Origin: Croceibacterium_B sp963811255
GTDB lineage: Bacteria > Pseudomonadota > Alphaproteobacteria > Sphingomonadales > Sphingomonadaceae
Reading direction: 5' to 3'
DNA: 64,000 bases
Assembly: GCA_963811255.1 (NCBI GenBank)
Contig: CAWEQI010000002.1
Location: forward strand, 67,696-131,695
Shown: positions 34,821-43,038 of the stretch, in pieces
Position numbering within the stretch: position 1 is the first letter of the stretch
Layout of the letters: the number at the start of each line of letters is the position of its first letter
Made by a program: the position numbers and the translations under genes
Notes under the pieces: model-generated
Seen by the model: only the letters and a program-made list of their open reading frames with translations
The model's database searches: none
What the model was told of the DNA's origin: nothing

Positions 34821-34844
34821 AGGCGGGTCTCATGCGGCCCGCCT
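34821..34844 (+). terminator. Hairpin after the DUF4136 gene
   Basis: AGGCGGG pairs with CCCGCCT (7 bp, 10-base loop), with partial outer pairing CGG/CCG and TTT following. It begins 26 bases after the stop. Confidence 0.6.
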
Positions 34845-34883
34845 TCTCCGTTTCGGCCCAGTAAACCTACCTATGGGCTCGGC

Positions 34884-34932
34884 CCCACCTTCGTAAGCCC
34901 CTGAACCCTAAGGGCAGGCTGACGAAGGTGGG
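34884..34932 (+). promoter_or_regulatory. Hairpin sequestering the ribosome site of the GGDEF-EAL gene
   Basis: CCCACCTTCGT (34884-34894) pairs perfectly with ACGAAGGTGGG (34922-34932), and AGCC/GGCT can pair further in. The right arm contains AAGGTGGG, the only Shine-Dalgarno-like sequence ahead of the start codon at 34942. When folded, the mRNA would block translation; melting, ligand binding or protein binding would open it. It does not resemble the GEMM c-di-GMP riboswitch consensus by eye. Confidence 0.7.
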
Positions 34933-34941
34933 ACCCGATCC

Positions 34942-37290
34942 ATGAAGCCCGGCATACATGCAAGTTTCAAGAAGCGCTTTCGCACGCGGGTACTCATACC
35001 GGGTGCGCTGATTCTGCTGGTCACCGCGGCGCTGTGCGGGGCCGGTCTGATCTATGCCGGACGTAGCGCGGACTCGATGACCTTGCTGGGGGAGCAGATC
35101 GAAGTTTGGCAGGCGACCGCCCACGGCATGGACGATCTCGCCGTCGGTCAAGAGTTGGTCGGCCTATGCGATGAATGTTTGCACCAGGCGGCGTCAGCTC
35201 ATCCGGATCAAGGGTGGCTGGATAGCCATGTCGGCGTTCGACTGTTCGATTTGTACGGCGCTCAGGAGACGTACATTGTCGATGGCCGGGGCAAGGCCAT
35301 TTATGCGTCGGTTAGAGGCCAATCGGCCCCGCCTTCCGCGTACGAGCGCGTGGCTCCGGCTGTCGATCGCTTCGTCAAGCTGGCGCGCGGCGAGATCAAG
35401 CGCCCGAGCGGACGGAGCAATCTCGACGAGCGCCTGCCGGGATCGCCGCCGCAGCCCTTGGTAATGCCGCCGACGCCCGGCTTTTCGGACCAGCCGACGA
35501 CGATCTACCCGTCCGTACGCACGACGCCGAACGTGCTCCACGCGACCGATCTCGTGCGCATCGGCAATCGTCTGGCGTTCGTCAGCGCCATGCAGATGGT
35601 CCATGTCAACCCGGGCGATCCTCGTGGCGATCCGCGAGCGCCGGTGTTGGTCAACTTGCGCTACCTCGACGCCAATTTCCTCAAACAAGCCGCGAAGCAG
35701 TACTATCTCCCGCAGCCGCGGATCGCGATGTCACCCAAGCTGCAGGCCGGCGAAGCGTCGACGCCGATACTCGACAGCGATGGTACGCCGTTGGCGACGA
35801 TGTTCTGGAAGCCCATGCTGAGCGGGAATCAGGTGGTCCGAGGCTTGCTGCTTCCGGCCGGGATCTTGTTCGCCGTGGTGGCGCTGATGGTGCTGCTGAT
35901 GTCGCTCAAGCTGCGCCAGTTGATGCGCCACGACGACGAACAGGTCCGCGACCTGGAAGAGGCCCATGTCGAACTCAAGGCCAAGGAAGCGCAGGCGCAT
36001 CACCTTGCCTATCACGACGTGCTCACCGGCCTGCCCAACCGGGCGCTGTTCAACGACACGGCCGACCAGGCGCTGCTGCGCGCGCGGCACGGAGAGACGA
36101 TGGCGATCCTGCTGCTCGATCTCGACCGCTTCAAGAACGTCAACGACCGTTTCGGCCATCTCGCCGGCGACGAGCTGATCCAGCAGGTCGCGAAGCGCCT
36201 CAAGCGGGTGCTGCAGGGGAACGGCTTCGTCGCGCGTCTGGGCGGAGACGAATTCGCGATCCTGCTGCAGGGCGAGAAAGGAGCGAAAGACCTGGTGCCG
36301 ACGCTCGAACGAATCCTCGAGGAATTGCGGCGCCCTTACGAGATCCTCGGCAACCACGCCCATGTGGGCGTCAGCATCGGTGTCGCACCGGCGCCGGCTT
36401 GCGGCACCGACCGGACCGACTTGATGCGCAAGGCCGACATCGCTCTCTACCGGGCGAAGGACGACGGCCGCGACGCTTATCGGTTCTTCACCGATACGAT
36501 GGACGAGACCGTTCAGTTGCGCGCCACGCTGGAAGCCGATCTGCGGTCGGCGCTGGCCTCCGGCAAAGGGCTCAGCGTGCATTACCAGCCGCTGGTCGAT
36601 TCGGTCGGACACAAGGTTATCGGACTCGAAGCGCTAGTCCGCTGGGATCATCCCGAACGCGGCGCAATCCCGCCGCACCTGTTCATCCCGGTGGCCGAGG
36701 AAACCGGACTAATTTCGACGCTGGGCGACTGGGTCATGCGTCAATCCTGCAAGGTCGCGCGCGACTGGCCGAAGCTGACGATTTCGGTCAACCTCTCGCC
36801 GATCCAGTTCTGCGACGACGGTTTCGCCGAGCGGCTGTGCTGGATCGTGCGCGAGAGCGGGATCAGCGCGCGCCAGATCGAACTGGAGGTGACCGAAGGC
36901 GTGGTATTGGACCAGAACGAGAGTGTCCGCGGCGCGCTGCGCCGGCTGCGCCAGGAAGGCTTCCGCATTGCGCTTGACGACTTCGGCACCGGCTATTCGT
37001 CGCTCAGTTACCTGCGCGATTTCGAGGTCGACCGGATCAAGATCGACAAAAGCTTCGTCCAGAACCTGGGCCACACAACCGATGCCGGCGCGATCGTCAG
37101 CGCGGTCGTGACGCTGGGCCACGCGATGGGCCTGCAGGTGACCGCAGAAGGGGTCGAAACGTCCGACCAGGAAACGTTCCTACGCGGCGCCGGCTGCAAC
37201 GTGCTGCAGGGATTCCTGTTTTCCAAGGCCGTGCCGGCGGGCGAGTTGCGGGATTCGATGGAACGGCACATGCGGCAGCGCGCCGCCTGA
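34942..37290 (+). CDS. CHASE4-GGDEF-EAL cyclic-di-GMP signalling protein
   Basis: This 782-residue inner-membrane protein has a transmembrane helix (about residues 17-39), a periplasmic CHASE4-type sensor (WLDSHVGVRLFDLYGAQETYIV, quoted in part), a second helix (about 300-325) and a short coiled coil. A GGDEF domain with intact G434-G-D-E-F438 and an EAL domain with E563-A-L565 follow. The EAL signatures NLSPIQF, LDDFGTGYSSL, DRIKIDKSFV and AEGVET are all present, so both synthase and phosphodiesterase sites look competent. The R-x-x-D inhibitory site before GGDEF is absent (QGNG at that place), so product feedback on the cyclase is not expected. Translation may be gated by the upstream hairpin. 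Confidence 0.94.
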   Translation: MKPGIHASFKKRFRTRVLIPGALILLVTAALCGAGLIYAGRSADSMTLLGEQIEVWQATAHGMDDLAVGQELVGLCDECLHQAASAHPDQGWLDSHVGVRLFDLYGAQETYIVDGRGKAIYASVRGQSAPPSAYERVAPAVDRFVKLARGEIKRPSGRSNLDERLPGSPPQPLVMPPTPGFSDQPTTIYPSVRTTPNVLHATDLVRIGNRLAFVSAMQMVHVNPGDPRGDPRAPVLVNLRYLDANFLKQAAKQYYLPQPRIAMSPKLQAGEASTPILDSDGTPLATMFWKPMLSGNQVVRGLLLPAGILFAVVALMVLLMSLKLRQLMRHDDEQVRDLEEAHVELKAKEAQAHHLAYHDVLTGLPNRALFNDTADQALLRARHGETMAILLLDLDRFKNVNDRFGHLAGDELIQQVAKRLKRVLQGNGFVARLGGDEFAILLQGEKGAKDLVPTLERILEELRRPYEILGNHAHVGVSIGVAPAPACGTDRTDLMRKADIALYRAKDDGRDAYRFFTDTMDETVQLRATLEADLRSALASGKGLSVHYQPLVDSVGHKVIGLEALVRWDHPERGAIPPHLFIPVAEETGLISTLGDWVMRQSCKVARDWPKLTISVNLSPIQFCDDGFAERLCWIVRESGISARQIELEVTEGVVLDQNESVRGALRRLRQEGFRIALDDFGTGYSSLSYLRDFEVDRIKIDKSFVQNLGHTTDAGAIVSAVVTLGHAMGLQVTAEGVETSDQETFLRGAGCNVLQGFLFSKAVPAGELRDSMERHMRQRAA

Positions 37291-37378
37291 AGGCCGCCGC
37301 CGGTCGCGGGCGGTTCGCATTTGCGAGAACTTGCGCCACGAACGAGCCTGCGGCATCCCTTCGATGGAGAGGGGTGCA

Positions 37379-38275
37379 ATGAAGAAACACATTCTATCGA
37401 TCGCAGCGGTGATTGCCTGCGCGGCGCTCGCGCCGGCAGCCGGTTCGGTGAAGGCGCAGGCGCCGGCAAACTCACAGCCCGATCGGTGGATGCTGCATCA
37501 GGCGAGCGAGAACTGCTATCTTTCGCGCAGTTTCGTCAGCGGCGGCCACAAGATGGACGTGCTGATTGAGTCGTTCGGCTCCCAGACGCCATATCATGTG
37601 ATCGTGCGGGGAGCGGGACTGCCGCTGCTCCCTCAGCGCGGCGAAGTGGCTCGGGTCGGCTTCGGCGGCCGGATCGCTTCGGCGGACACGTTCGTCCTCG
37701 TAGGCAAGTCCGGCAAAGAGCCGATGCTCCTGTTTGCCGCCCAACCGCCGCAACGCGAACAGGTCAAGATCTTGAGTTCGCTGTATGTCGGGACCGGGAC
37801 CAAGGGATTGGTTGCCGTCGGGATCGATCCTCTCGGTGAGACCCTGTCGCTGGAGATGACGGGGATGTCCCCCCTCTCGTTCCCGCTCGGATCGATGCAG
37901 AGCGAGTATGCGCGGCTCAATGGCTGCGCCCAGGCGCTGGTGGCGAAGTGGAGCGCCGCCGCCTCCGCCGGAGCGACGCCCGCAAATCCACCGAAGCTGC
38001 TTCAGGCGCGTGAAGCCGCGTGGCACATGAAATATCCGGAGAACCTTCTGCTCAATCGGGTCAGCGGCCTCGCCGAATTGCGGATGACGATCGGCCCGAA
38101 AGGCCGCGCGCATGACTGCGTCGTGCAGATATCGGTCTGGGCCAGTCGATTCGGTGACAATTCCTGTAATGCACTGGAAGAGGTCGCACCGTTCGAGCCG
38201 GCCCACGATGCGGAAGGAAAACCGGTGAGCGCGCTGTACCGCACATCGGCGCTGTTCGTCATCTGGAACTGGTGA
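37379..38275 (+). CDS. Exported protein with TonB-C-like terminal domain
   Basis: This 298-residue protein has a Sec signal (HILSIAAVIACAALAPAAGSVKAQ). A first domain of about 170 residues of unknown type follows, and a C-terminal segment resembles the TonB C-terminal domain found in soluble energy-transducer-like proteins of sphingomonads (AELRMTIGPKGRAHDCVVQIS, then C-N-A-L and FEPAHDAEGKPVSALYR). It lacks the membrane anchor and Pro-rich linker of true TonB. Four cysteines could form two disulphides. A GAGAGGGG ribosome site precedes the start. It overlaps no neighbour but may be co-transcribed with the following esterase gene (14-base gap). Confidence 0.7.
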   Translation: MKKHILSIAAVIACAALAPAAGSVKAQAPANSQPDRWMLHQASENCYLSRSFVSGGHKMDVLIESFGSQTPYHVIVRGAGLPLLPQRGEVARVGFGGRIASADTFVLVGKSGKEPMLLFAAQPPQREQVKILSSLYVGTGTKGLVAVGIDPLGETLSLEMTGMSPLSFPLGSMQSEYARLNGCAQALVAKWSAAASAGATPANPPKLLQAREAAWHMKYPENLLLNRVSGLAELRMTIGPKGRAHDCVVQISVWASRFGDNSCNALEEVAPFEPAHDAEGKPVSALYRTSALFVIWNW

Positions 38276-38289
38276 AGGAGCAAACGGAG

Positions 38290-39213
38290 ATGATGTTCAG
38301 ACAGTGGGTCGCAGCGGCGGGATTGCTCGCCATCGGCGGGGTGGCCGCAGCGCAAGTACCGCCGCCGATCGCCGCCAAGGTCCGCGCGGCGGGCCACAAG
38401 ATGAATCCCTCGGCTGGCGCCGATTACGGCAAGATGTTCGGGCCCGGCTTTTGGGCCGGGATGACCATCACCCGCGACATCGCTTACGGCAGCGATCCGC
38501 TGCAGAAGCTCGACGTCTACGTGCCCAAGGCGAAGGGCAGCAACCGCCCGGTGCTGCTGTTCGTCCACGGCGGCGGCTTCACCCGCGGCGACAAGCACGG
38601 GGCGTTCTACCCTGACAACATCACCGGCTGGGCGGCGAAGCACGGCATGGTCGGGGTCAACATCGACTACCGCCTGGCGCCGAAAGACCCGTGGCCGGCG
38701 GCGGTGAAGGATGTCGGCTCGGCCATCGCCTGGGTCCATGCCAACATCGCGAAATACGGCGGCGATCCCGACCGGATCGTGCTGTGGGGTCATTCGGCCG
38801 GTGCCAACGACGTCGCCGACTATGCGGCCCACCCCGAAGTGCAGGGACCCGAGGCGGCCTACGTAAAGGGCGTGATCATGCTCTCGCCGTTCTACGCCCG
38901 CGATCCCGGCCCGGCGCCGAAGCACGCCTATTACGGCTCCGACCGCGCGCTGCAATCGGCGCAAGCGGTCATCGCCGGCCTCGAGCACAGCAAGTTCCCG
39001 CTGTTCTTCGCGGATTCGGAGTTCGACCCGCAGCCCTTCCAGGGTTTCGTCGAAACCGCGCGGGGGACGCTGTGCGAGGTTCCCGCGCGGTGCCCCGAAT
39101 ACGTACACCTGCGCGATGCCAACCACTTCACCGAAGGGATGTCGGTCGGAACCAGCGACACCATCCTCACCGGCGCGATCGAGCAGTGGATGAAGGAGAA
39201 GCTCGGCTGGTAG
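38290..39213 (+). CDS. Exported alpha/beta-hydrolase (esterase/lipase-like)
   Basis: This 307-residue hydrolase of the hormone-sensitive-lipase/carboxylesterase type has a signal peptide (WVAAAGLLAIGGVAAAQ), an oxyanion HGGGF (LLFVHGGGFTRGD) and the nucleophile elbow G-H-S-A-G (VLWGHSAGANDV). An Asp in FADSEFDPQ and a His in RDANHFTEGM probably complete the triad. The substrate is unknown. The start is ATG 38290 or 38293; GGAG lies close upstream. Confidence 0.88.
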   Translation: MMFRQWVAAAGLLAIGGVAAAQVPPPIAAKVRAAGHKMNPSAGADYGKMFGPGFWAGMTITRDIAYGSDPLQKLDVYVPKAKGSNRPVLLFVHGGGFTRGDKHGAFYPDNITGWAAKHGMVGVNIDYRLAPKDPWPAAVKDVGSAIAWVHANIAKYGGDPDRIVLWGHSAGANDVADYAAHPEVQGPEAAYVKGVIMLSPFYARDPGPAPKHAYYGSDRALQSAQAVIAGLEHSKFPLFFADSEFDPQPFQGFVETARGTLCEVPARCPEYVHLRDANHFTEGMSVGTSDTILTGAIEQWMKEKLGW

Positions 39214-39220
39214 GCGGCCG

Positions 39221-39685
39221 CTAGAGGGTTTTATGCCCGCCCGTCGAGCCGAAGCCGCCGGCGCCGCGTGCGGTGGCGTCGAGTTCGGCCACCTCGTCCC
39301 ATTCGGCGAGTGTCACCGGAGCCAGGACCAGCTGGGCCACGCGCTCGCCGCGGTGGATTTCGAACGGCTCGGCGCCATGATTGATCAGGATAACCTTCAG
39401 CTCGCCGCGATAGTCGGAATCGATCGTGCCCGGCGTGTTGGGCACGCTGATGCCGTGCTTGAGTGCGAGGCCCGAACGCGGGCGGACCTGAATCTCGTAG
39501 CCCGGTGGAATGGCGACGCTGAGCCCGGTGGCGACCGCGTGCCGCGCGCCCGGCGCAAGCATCACGTCCTCGGCGGAGAGCACGTCCATTCCGGCGGCGC
39601 CGGCGGTGGCATAGCGCGGCAGGTCGAGGCCGTCGCCGTGCTCCAGCCGCTTGACCTGAACGGCGACGCGCTCAGGCCAGCTCAT
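39221..39685 (-). CDS. dut: dUTP diphosphatase
   Basis: Dut hydrolyses dUTP to dUMP and PPi, keeping uracil out of DNA and feeding thymidylate synthesis. The 154-residue trimeric type has all five motifs, including AGMDVLSAED, RPRSGLALKHGI, NTPGTIDSDYRGELKVILIN, ERVAQLVLAPV and the flexible C-terminal GGFGSTG. It overlaps the end of coaBC by 14 bases; dfp-dut is a classic gene pair. Confidence 0.97.
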   Translation of the reverse strand: MSWPERVAVQVKRLEHGDGLDLPRYATAGAAGMDVLSAEDVMLAPGARHAVATGLSVAIPPGYEIQVRPRSGLALKHGISVPNTPGTIDSDYRGELKVILINHGAEPFEIHRGERVAQLVLAPVTLAEWDEVAELDATARGAGGFGSTGGHKTL

Positions 39686-41318
39686 CGATGATCCGCTGAA
39701 CCAGTTGCTTGGCCACCGCTTCCTTGCTCATCGGATCCCAGGTTTCCTCGCCGTCTTCCCGGATCAGGGTAACCTCGTTCTCGCCGCCGCCCATCACGTC
39801 ACCGGAAACGTCGTTGGCGACGATCCAGTCGGCGCCCTTGTTCTTGCGCTTCTTGCGCGCGTTGGGAAGCAGGTCGTCGGTTTCAGCGGCAAACCCGATC
39901 ACCAGCTTCGGGCGTTTGCGTTCGGCGGCAAGCGACACCAGGATGTCCGGGTTTTCCTTCAGCAGCAGCGCCGGCGGCGCATCCGCGCGCTTCTTGAGCT
40001 TGCGCGGCAGGTATTCCTTGGTCCGCCAGTCGGACACCGCAGCGACCAGCACCGCGACATCGGCCGGCAGCGCGCTCTTGACCGCCTTCGCCATCTGCTC
40101 GGCGCTTTCGACATCGATCCGCTTGACGCCCTTCGGAGTGGCGAGAGCCACCGGTCCGGCAACGAGCGTCACCTTGGCGCCGGCGGCCGCAGCGGCCGCG
40201 GCAACAGCAAAGCCCTGGCGGCCGCTCGAGCGGTTCGCAATGTAGCGCACCGGATCGATCGGCTCGTGGGTCGGCCCGGCGGTTACCAGCACATGCTTGC
40301 CCTTCAGCGGCGCGCCTTCGAATACAGGCGGGGCGATGGCTTCGGGGGCGAGCGCCTCCACTTGGACTTGCGCCGGCGGTGGCGCGGCCTGTGCAGCTTC
40401 GGGGTGCGGCTCGGTCATCTCGGCCACTGGCTCGGGCGCGGCCTGGTTCGGATTGACTTCGTGGTTGAGCGCCTCGGCGTCGGTCGGCGGGGCGGCCTTG
40501 GCCTTGCCTTTCGCGGCCAGCAGCGGGCTCGACAGGTCGGGCTCGGCGAGCACCTCCTCCTCTTGCCCGATCGCCAGCGCGGCGAATTCGGCATCGTCGA
40601 ACTCGACCTCGTCCTCCTCGATCCGCCGCGGCGTGCTGCGCGGAATGATCGAGGCCAGCAGTCCGCCGAGGCCGCCGAACTTGGAGTGCGCTTCGGCTTC
40701 CTCGACTTCCGGTTCTTCCTCCGGCTCAAGGGCTTCGAGATAATCGGCGATCTGCTTCGCGCCCGCCTCGCCCGGATCGAGCCCGAGCATATCGGCGATT
40801 TCGAGCCAGACCATCTCCGGCTCCGGCAAGCGCCCGGCGCCGAATTCGCCGCACGCCATTTCGCCGTCCTCGGGCTGCATCACCCTGACGCCGGCCTTCG
40901 TGAGCCACTCGACGTTGCGCTTGGTCGCTTCGTGCTCCCACATCTTCACGTTCATCGCCGGGACCGCCAGTACCGGCTTGTCGGTGGCGAGGATCAAGGT
41001 GGTGCCGAGGTCGTCGGCGATCCCCGCGGCCATCTTGGCCATCAGGTCGGCGGTAGCCGGGCAGACGACGACCAGATCGGCTTGGCGGCTCAGTTGGATA
41101 TGGCCGATCTCGGTCTCGTCCTTCAAATCCCACAGGCTGGAATAGACCTGGTTGCCGGATAGCGCGGCCAGGCTCATCGGGGTGACGAACTGCGCCCCGC
41201 CGTCGGTCAGCACGCAGGTGACCTCGCCCCCGCCCTTCCGGATCAGGCGGACGAGTTCGCAGGCCTTGTAGGCGGCGATTCCGCCACCCACGACGAGCAG
41301 GATGCGTGGCTGCCCCAT
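39672..41318 (-). CDS. coaBC: Bifunctional phosphopantothenoylcysteine decarboxylase / phosphopantothenate--cysteine ligase
   Basis: CoaBC makes 4'-phosphopantetheine for coenzyme A. The N-terminal CoaC flavodomain has GGGIAAYKACELVRLI, the catalytic His in EIGHIQLSR, P-A-M-N-V-K-M-W and the substrate clamp with Cys in MACGEFGAGRLPEP. CoaB (from about residue 337) has VTAGPTHEPIDPVRYIANRSSG (quoted in part) and the lysine motif KLKKRAD. The protein is 548 residues against about 400 usually. The excess is an acidic, Pro/Ala-rich linker of roughly 155 residues (EALEPEEEPEVEEAEAH ... PPPAQVQVEALAPEA). Confidence 0.96.
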   Translation of the reverse strand: MGQPRILLVVGGGIAAYKACELVRLIRKGGGEVTCVLTDGGAQFVTPMSLAALSGNQVYSSLWDLKDETEIGHIQLSRQADLVVVCPATADLMAKMAAGIADDLGTTLILATDKPVLAVPAMNVKMWEHEATKRNVEWLTKAGVRVMQPEDGEMACGEFGAGRLPEPEMVWLEIADMLGLDPGEAGAKQIADYLEALEPEEEPEVEEAEAHSKFGGLGGLLASIIPRSTPRRIEEDEVEFDDAEFAALAIGQEEEVLAEPDLSSPLLAAKGKAKAAPPTDAEALNHEVNPNQAAPEPVAEMTEPHPEAAQAAPPPAQVQVEALAPEAIAPPVFEGAPLKGKHVLVTAGPTHEPIDPVRYIANRSSGRQGFAVAAAAAAAGAKVTLVAGPVALATPKGVKRIDVESAEQMAKAVKSALPADVAVLVAAVSDWRTKEYLPRKLKKRADAPPALLLKENPDILVSLAAERKRPKLVIGFAAETDDLLPNARKKRKNKGADWIVANDVSGDVMGGGENEVTLIREDGEETWDPMSKEAVAKQLVQRIIDELA

Positions 41319-41465
41319 CAGCGCCTAGGTATACTCCCGCGGACCAATAGCTATCGGCACCCTAACCGGGCGCTCCGTCCAAGGCCAGACTTGCCTCACG
41401 ATGGTTAAGTTTTGCCTTACCCCGCCCGCTACGGCATGGTCGCGCCGCCAGGAGGAGCCTCGCGC

Positions 41466-41864
41466 ATGCGTTTCGTACTGACCGCGCTCGCCATGATCGG
41501 CGGCATCGTGTTCACCCTGATCGGGCTGGGGTTCTTCTTCATGCCCGACACCGCCGGCGAGAGCTTTTCGCTGCTGCCCGACGGCATTGCCGGCGTCGCC
41601 GTGTTGCGGGCCGACATGACCGCGTTCTTCGTCGTCGCCGGCGTATGCATGATCTGGGGCGCGTGGAAGCGCAACGGCGAGCTGCTGCTGGTGCCGGCGG
41701 CGCTATTCGGCGTCGCCTTCTGCGGGCGGCTGGTGACGCTGGTGGTGGACGGCGCTTCGCGGCAGTTCTGGGCCTGGATGCTGGTCGAAGCCGCGGCGGT
41801 GATCGTCACGCTGCTTGGAAGCCGGCACCTGCCGCACGACCCGGTCGGCGAAGAGCACTTATGA
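41466..41864 (+). CDS. Small four-helix membrane protein (DUF4345-like)
   Basis: This 132-residue protein has four hydrophobic segments (VLTALAMIGGIVFTLIGLGFFF, FFVVAGVCMIWGAW, LLLVPAALFGVAFCGRLVTLV, WMLVEAAAVIVTLLG) with the R-A-D-M-T loop seen in DUF4345-type proteins; the assignment is tentative. AGGAGGAG lies upstream of ATG 41466. Its 3' end overlaps the convergent membrane-protein gene by 59 bases. Confidence 0.7.
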   Translation: MRFVLTALAMIGGIVFTLIGLGFFFMPDTAGESFSLLPDGIAGVAVLRADMTAFFVVAGVCMIWGAWKRNGELLLVPAALFGVAFCGRLVTLVVDGASRQFWAWMLVEAAAVIVTLLGSRHLPHDPVGEEHL

Positions 41865-42885
41865 GATCGTACAAGGCGCGCGGGACCAGCGCCAGGCCGG
41901 CGCCGTAGGCCGGCAGCACCAGCGACAGCCAATAGAAGTTCTCCTGTCGCGCGAACAGCGAAGTGGCCAGCAGGAAGCCGCCGAACCACAGCGTGGCGAA
42001 CAGGCCTTGGCGCCCGCCAAGCGCCGCCCAGCCGAGTAGCGGCAGCAGCACGAGCGGCGCGGCGAGCCAGCTCGGCAGCGCCTTGCCCAGCGGCGTGACC
42101 GACATCAGCCCGTAAAGCGTGAACGGCAGGCCTTGCAGCCCGGTCCAGCCAGGCGAGACGAGGTCACCGGGTTGGCGCTCCGCGATCACTGCCTGGGCGT
42201 GCAGCGCCATGCCGGCGGCGAACAGCGCGACGACTGCGACCACCGCAGCGAATTCGCGCCAGCGCCGCTGCGAGGCGGCGAACGCGGCCCACAGCAGCAC
42301 GAACGGCAGCGCCAACTCGCGGATCGCCAGCCCGCAGGCGGCGAGCAGCAGCGCCGGCCACCAGCGCCGGGGACTATAGACCGCCAGCGCGGCGGACACG
42401 AACGCGCCGGCGACTATCTCGTGACTGAGGCCGACCTGGTGAATGAAATCGACCGATCCGATGACGCCCGCGGCCGCCGCCGCGCCGAGCCGCTCGATCA
42501 TTGTCGTCCGACGCTTGAGCAGCGGTATCATGCCGAACACGGTGACGGACCACAGGCCGAACACCACCACCCGCCAGCCGCTCAGGCCGAGAACCATGGT
42601 CACCCAGGCGAGCGTCGGCGGACGGACGGCGATGAACGGCTTCGTCGGGTAGCGGCTCTTGCGCTGCTCGGCGAGCGCGGCGTGCCAATAGCTTTCGCCC
42701 TTGGCGACGCGGCGGTCGATCGTCTGGTAAAGGTCGAAATCGCGCCGAGCGCCGCTCTTCAGCCGCTTGTGCACGTTTTCCGCCGCGCGGTGGCCATAGT
42801 GGTATTCGGCCGGCCCGCTCCACACGCACAGCGCGGCCGTCAGAGCCAGAAGCAGCGCGGCGAGCCAGCGCGGCGCACGGCGCAT
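41806..42885 (-). CDS. Multi-spanning membrane protein, glycosyltransferase-C-like
   Basis: This protein of about 359 residues has around nine helices. The N-terminal loop is large and periplasmic (GPAEYHYGHRAAENVHKRLK, then YPTKPFIAVRPPTLAW), resembling polyisoprenyl-sugar-using membrane transferases and related conserved proteins in outline. No clear catalytic D-D/D-E motif is visible, so the assignment is weak. The start at 42885 begins right at the first helix; a start further upstream (to 42972) is possible. It neighbours a second large membrane protein of GT-C style on the same strand. Confidence 0.65.
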   Translation of the reverse strand: MRRAPRWLAALLLALTAALCVWSGPAEYHYGHRAAENVHKRLKSGARRDFDLYQTIDRRVAKGESYWHAALAEQRKSRYPTKPFIAVRPPTLAWVTMVLGLSGWRVVVFGLWSVTVFGMIPLLKRRTTMIERLGAAAAAGVIGSVDFIHQVGLSHEIVAGAFVSAALAVYSPRRWWPALLLAACGLAIRELALPFVLLWAAFAASQRRWREFAAVVAVVALFAAGMALHAQAVIAERQPGDLVSPGWTGLQGLPFTLYGLMSVTPLGKALPSWLAAPLVLLPLLGWAALGGRQGLFATLWFGGFLLATSLFARQENFYWLSLVLPAYGAGLALVPRALYDLISALRRPGRAAGAGFQAA

Positions 42886-43038
42886 CGGGTGCCCGAGCGA
42901 ACACCACCAGCCGACGATATCGGGAATCGACCTCACGCCCTTGCTATGGCCTCGCGCCGCGGGCGCTGGCAAGCAACGATCGCACCACCGCGCACAGGGG
43001 AGCGAGCATCGACATGGGCCGGCGCGGCCGCCGCCTTA

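Noticed and set aside
34870..34941. GEMM (c-di-GMP-I) riboswitch ahead of the GGDEF-EAL gene
   Set aside because: The leader has one long stem over the ribosome site but lacks the two-helix arrangement and conserved tetraloop/receptor bases of GEMM as I know them.
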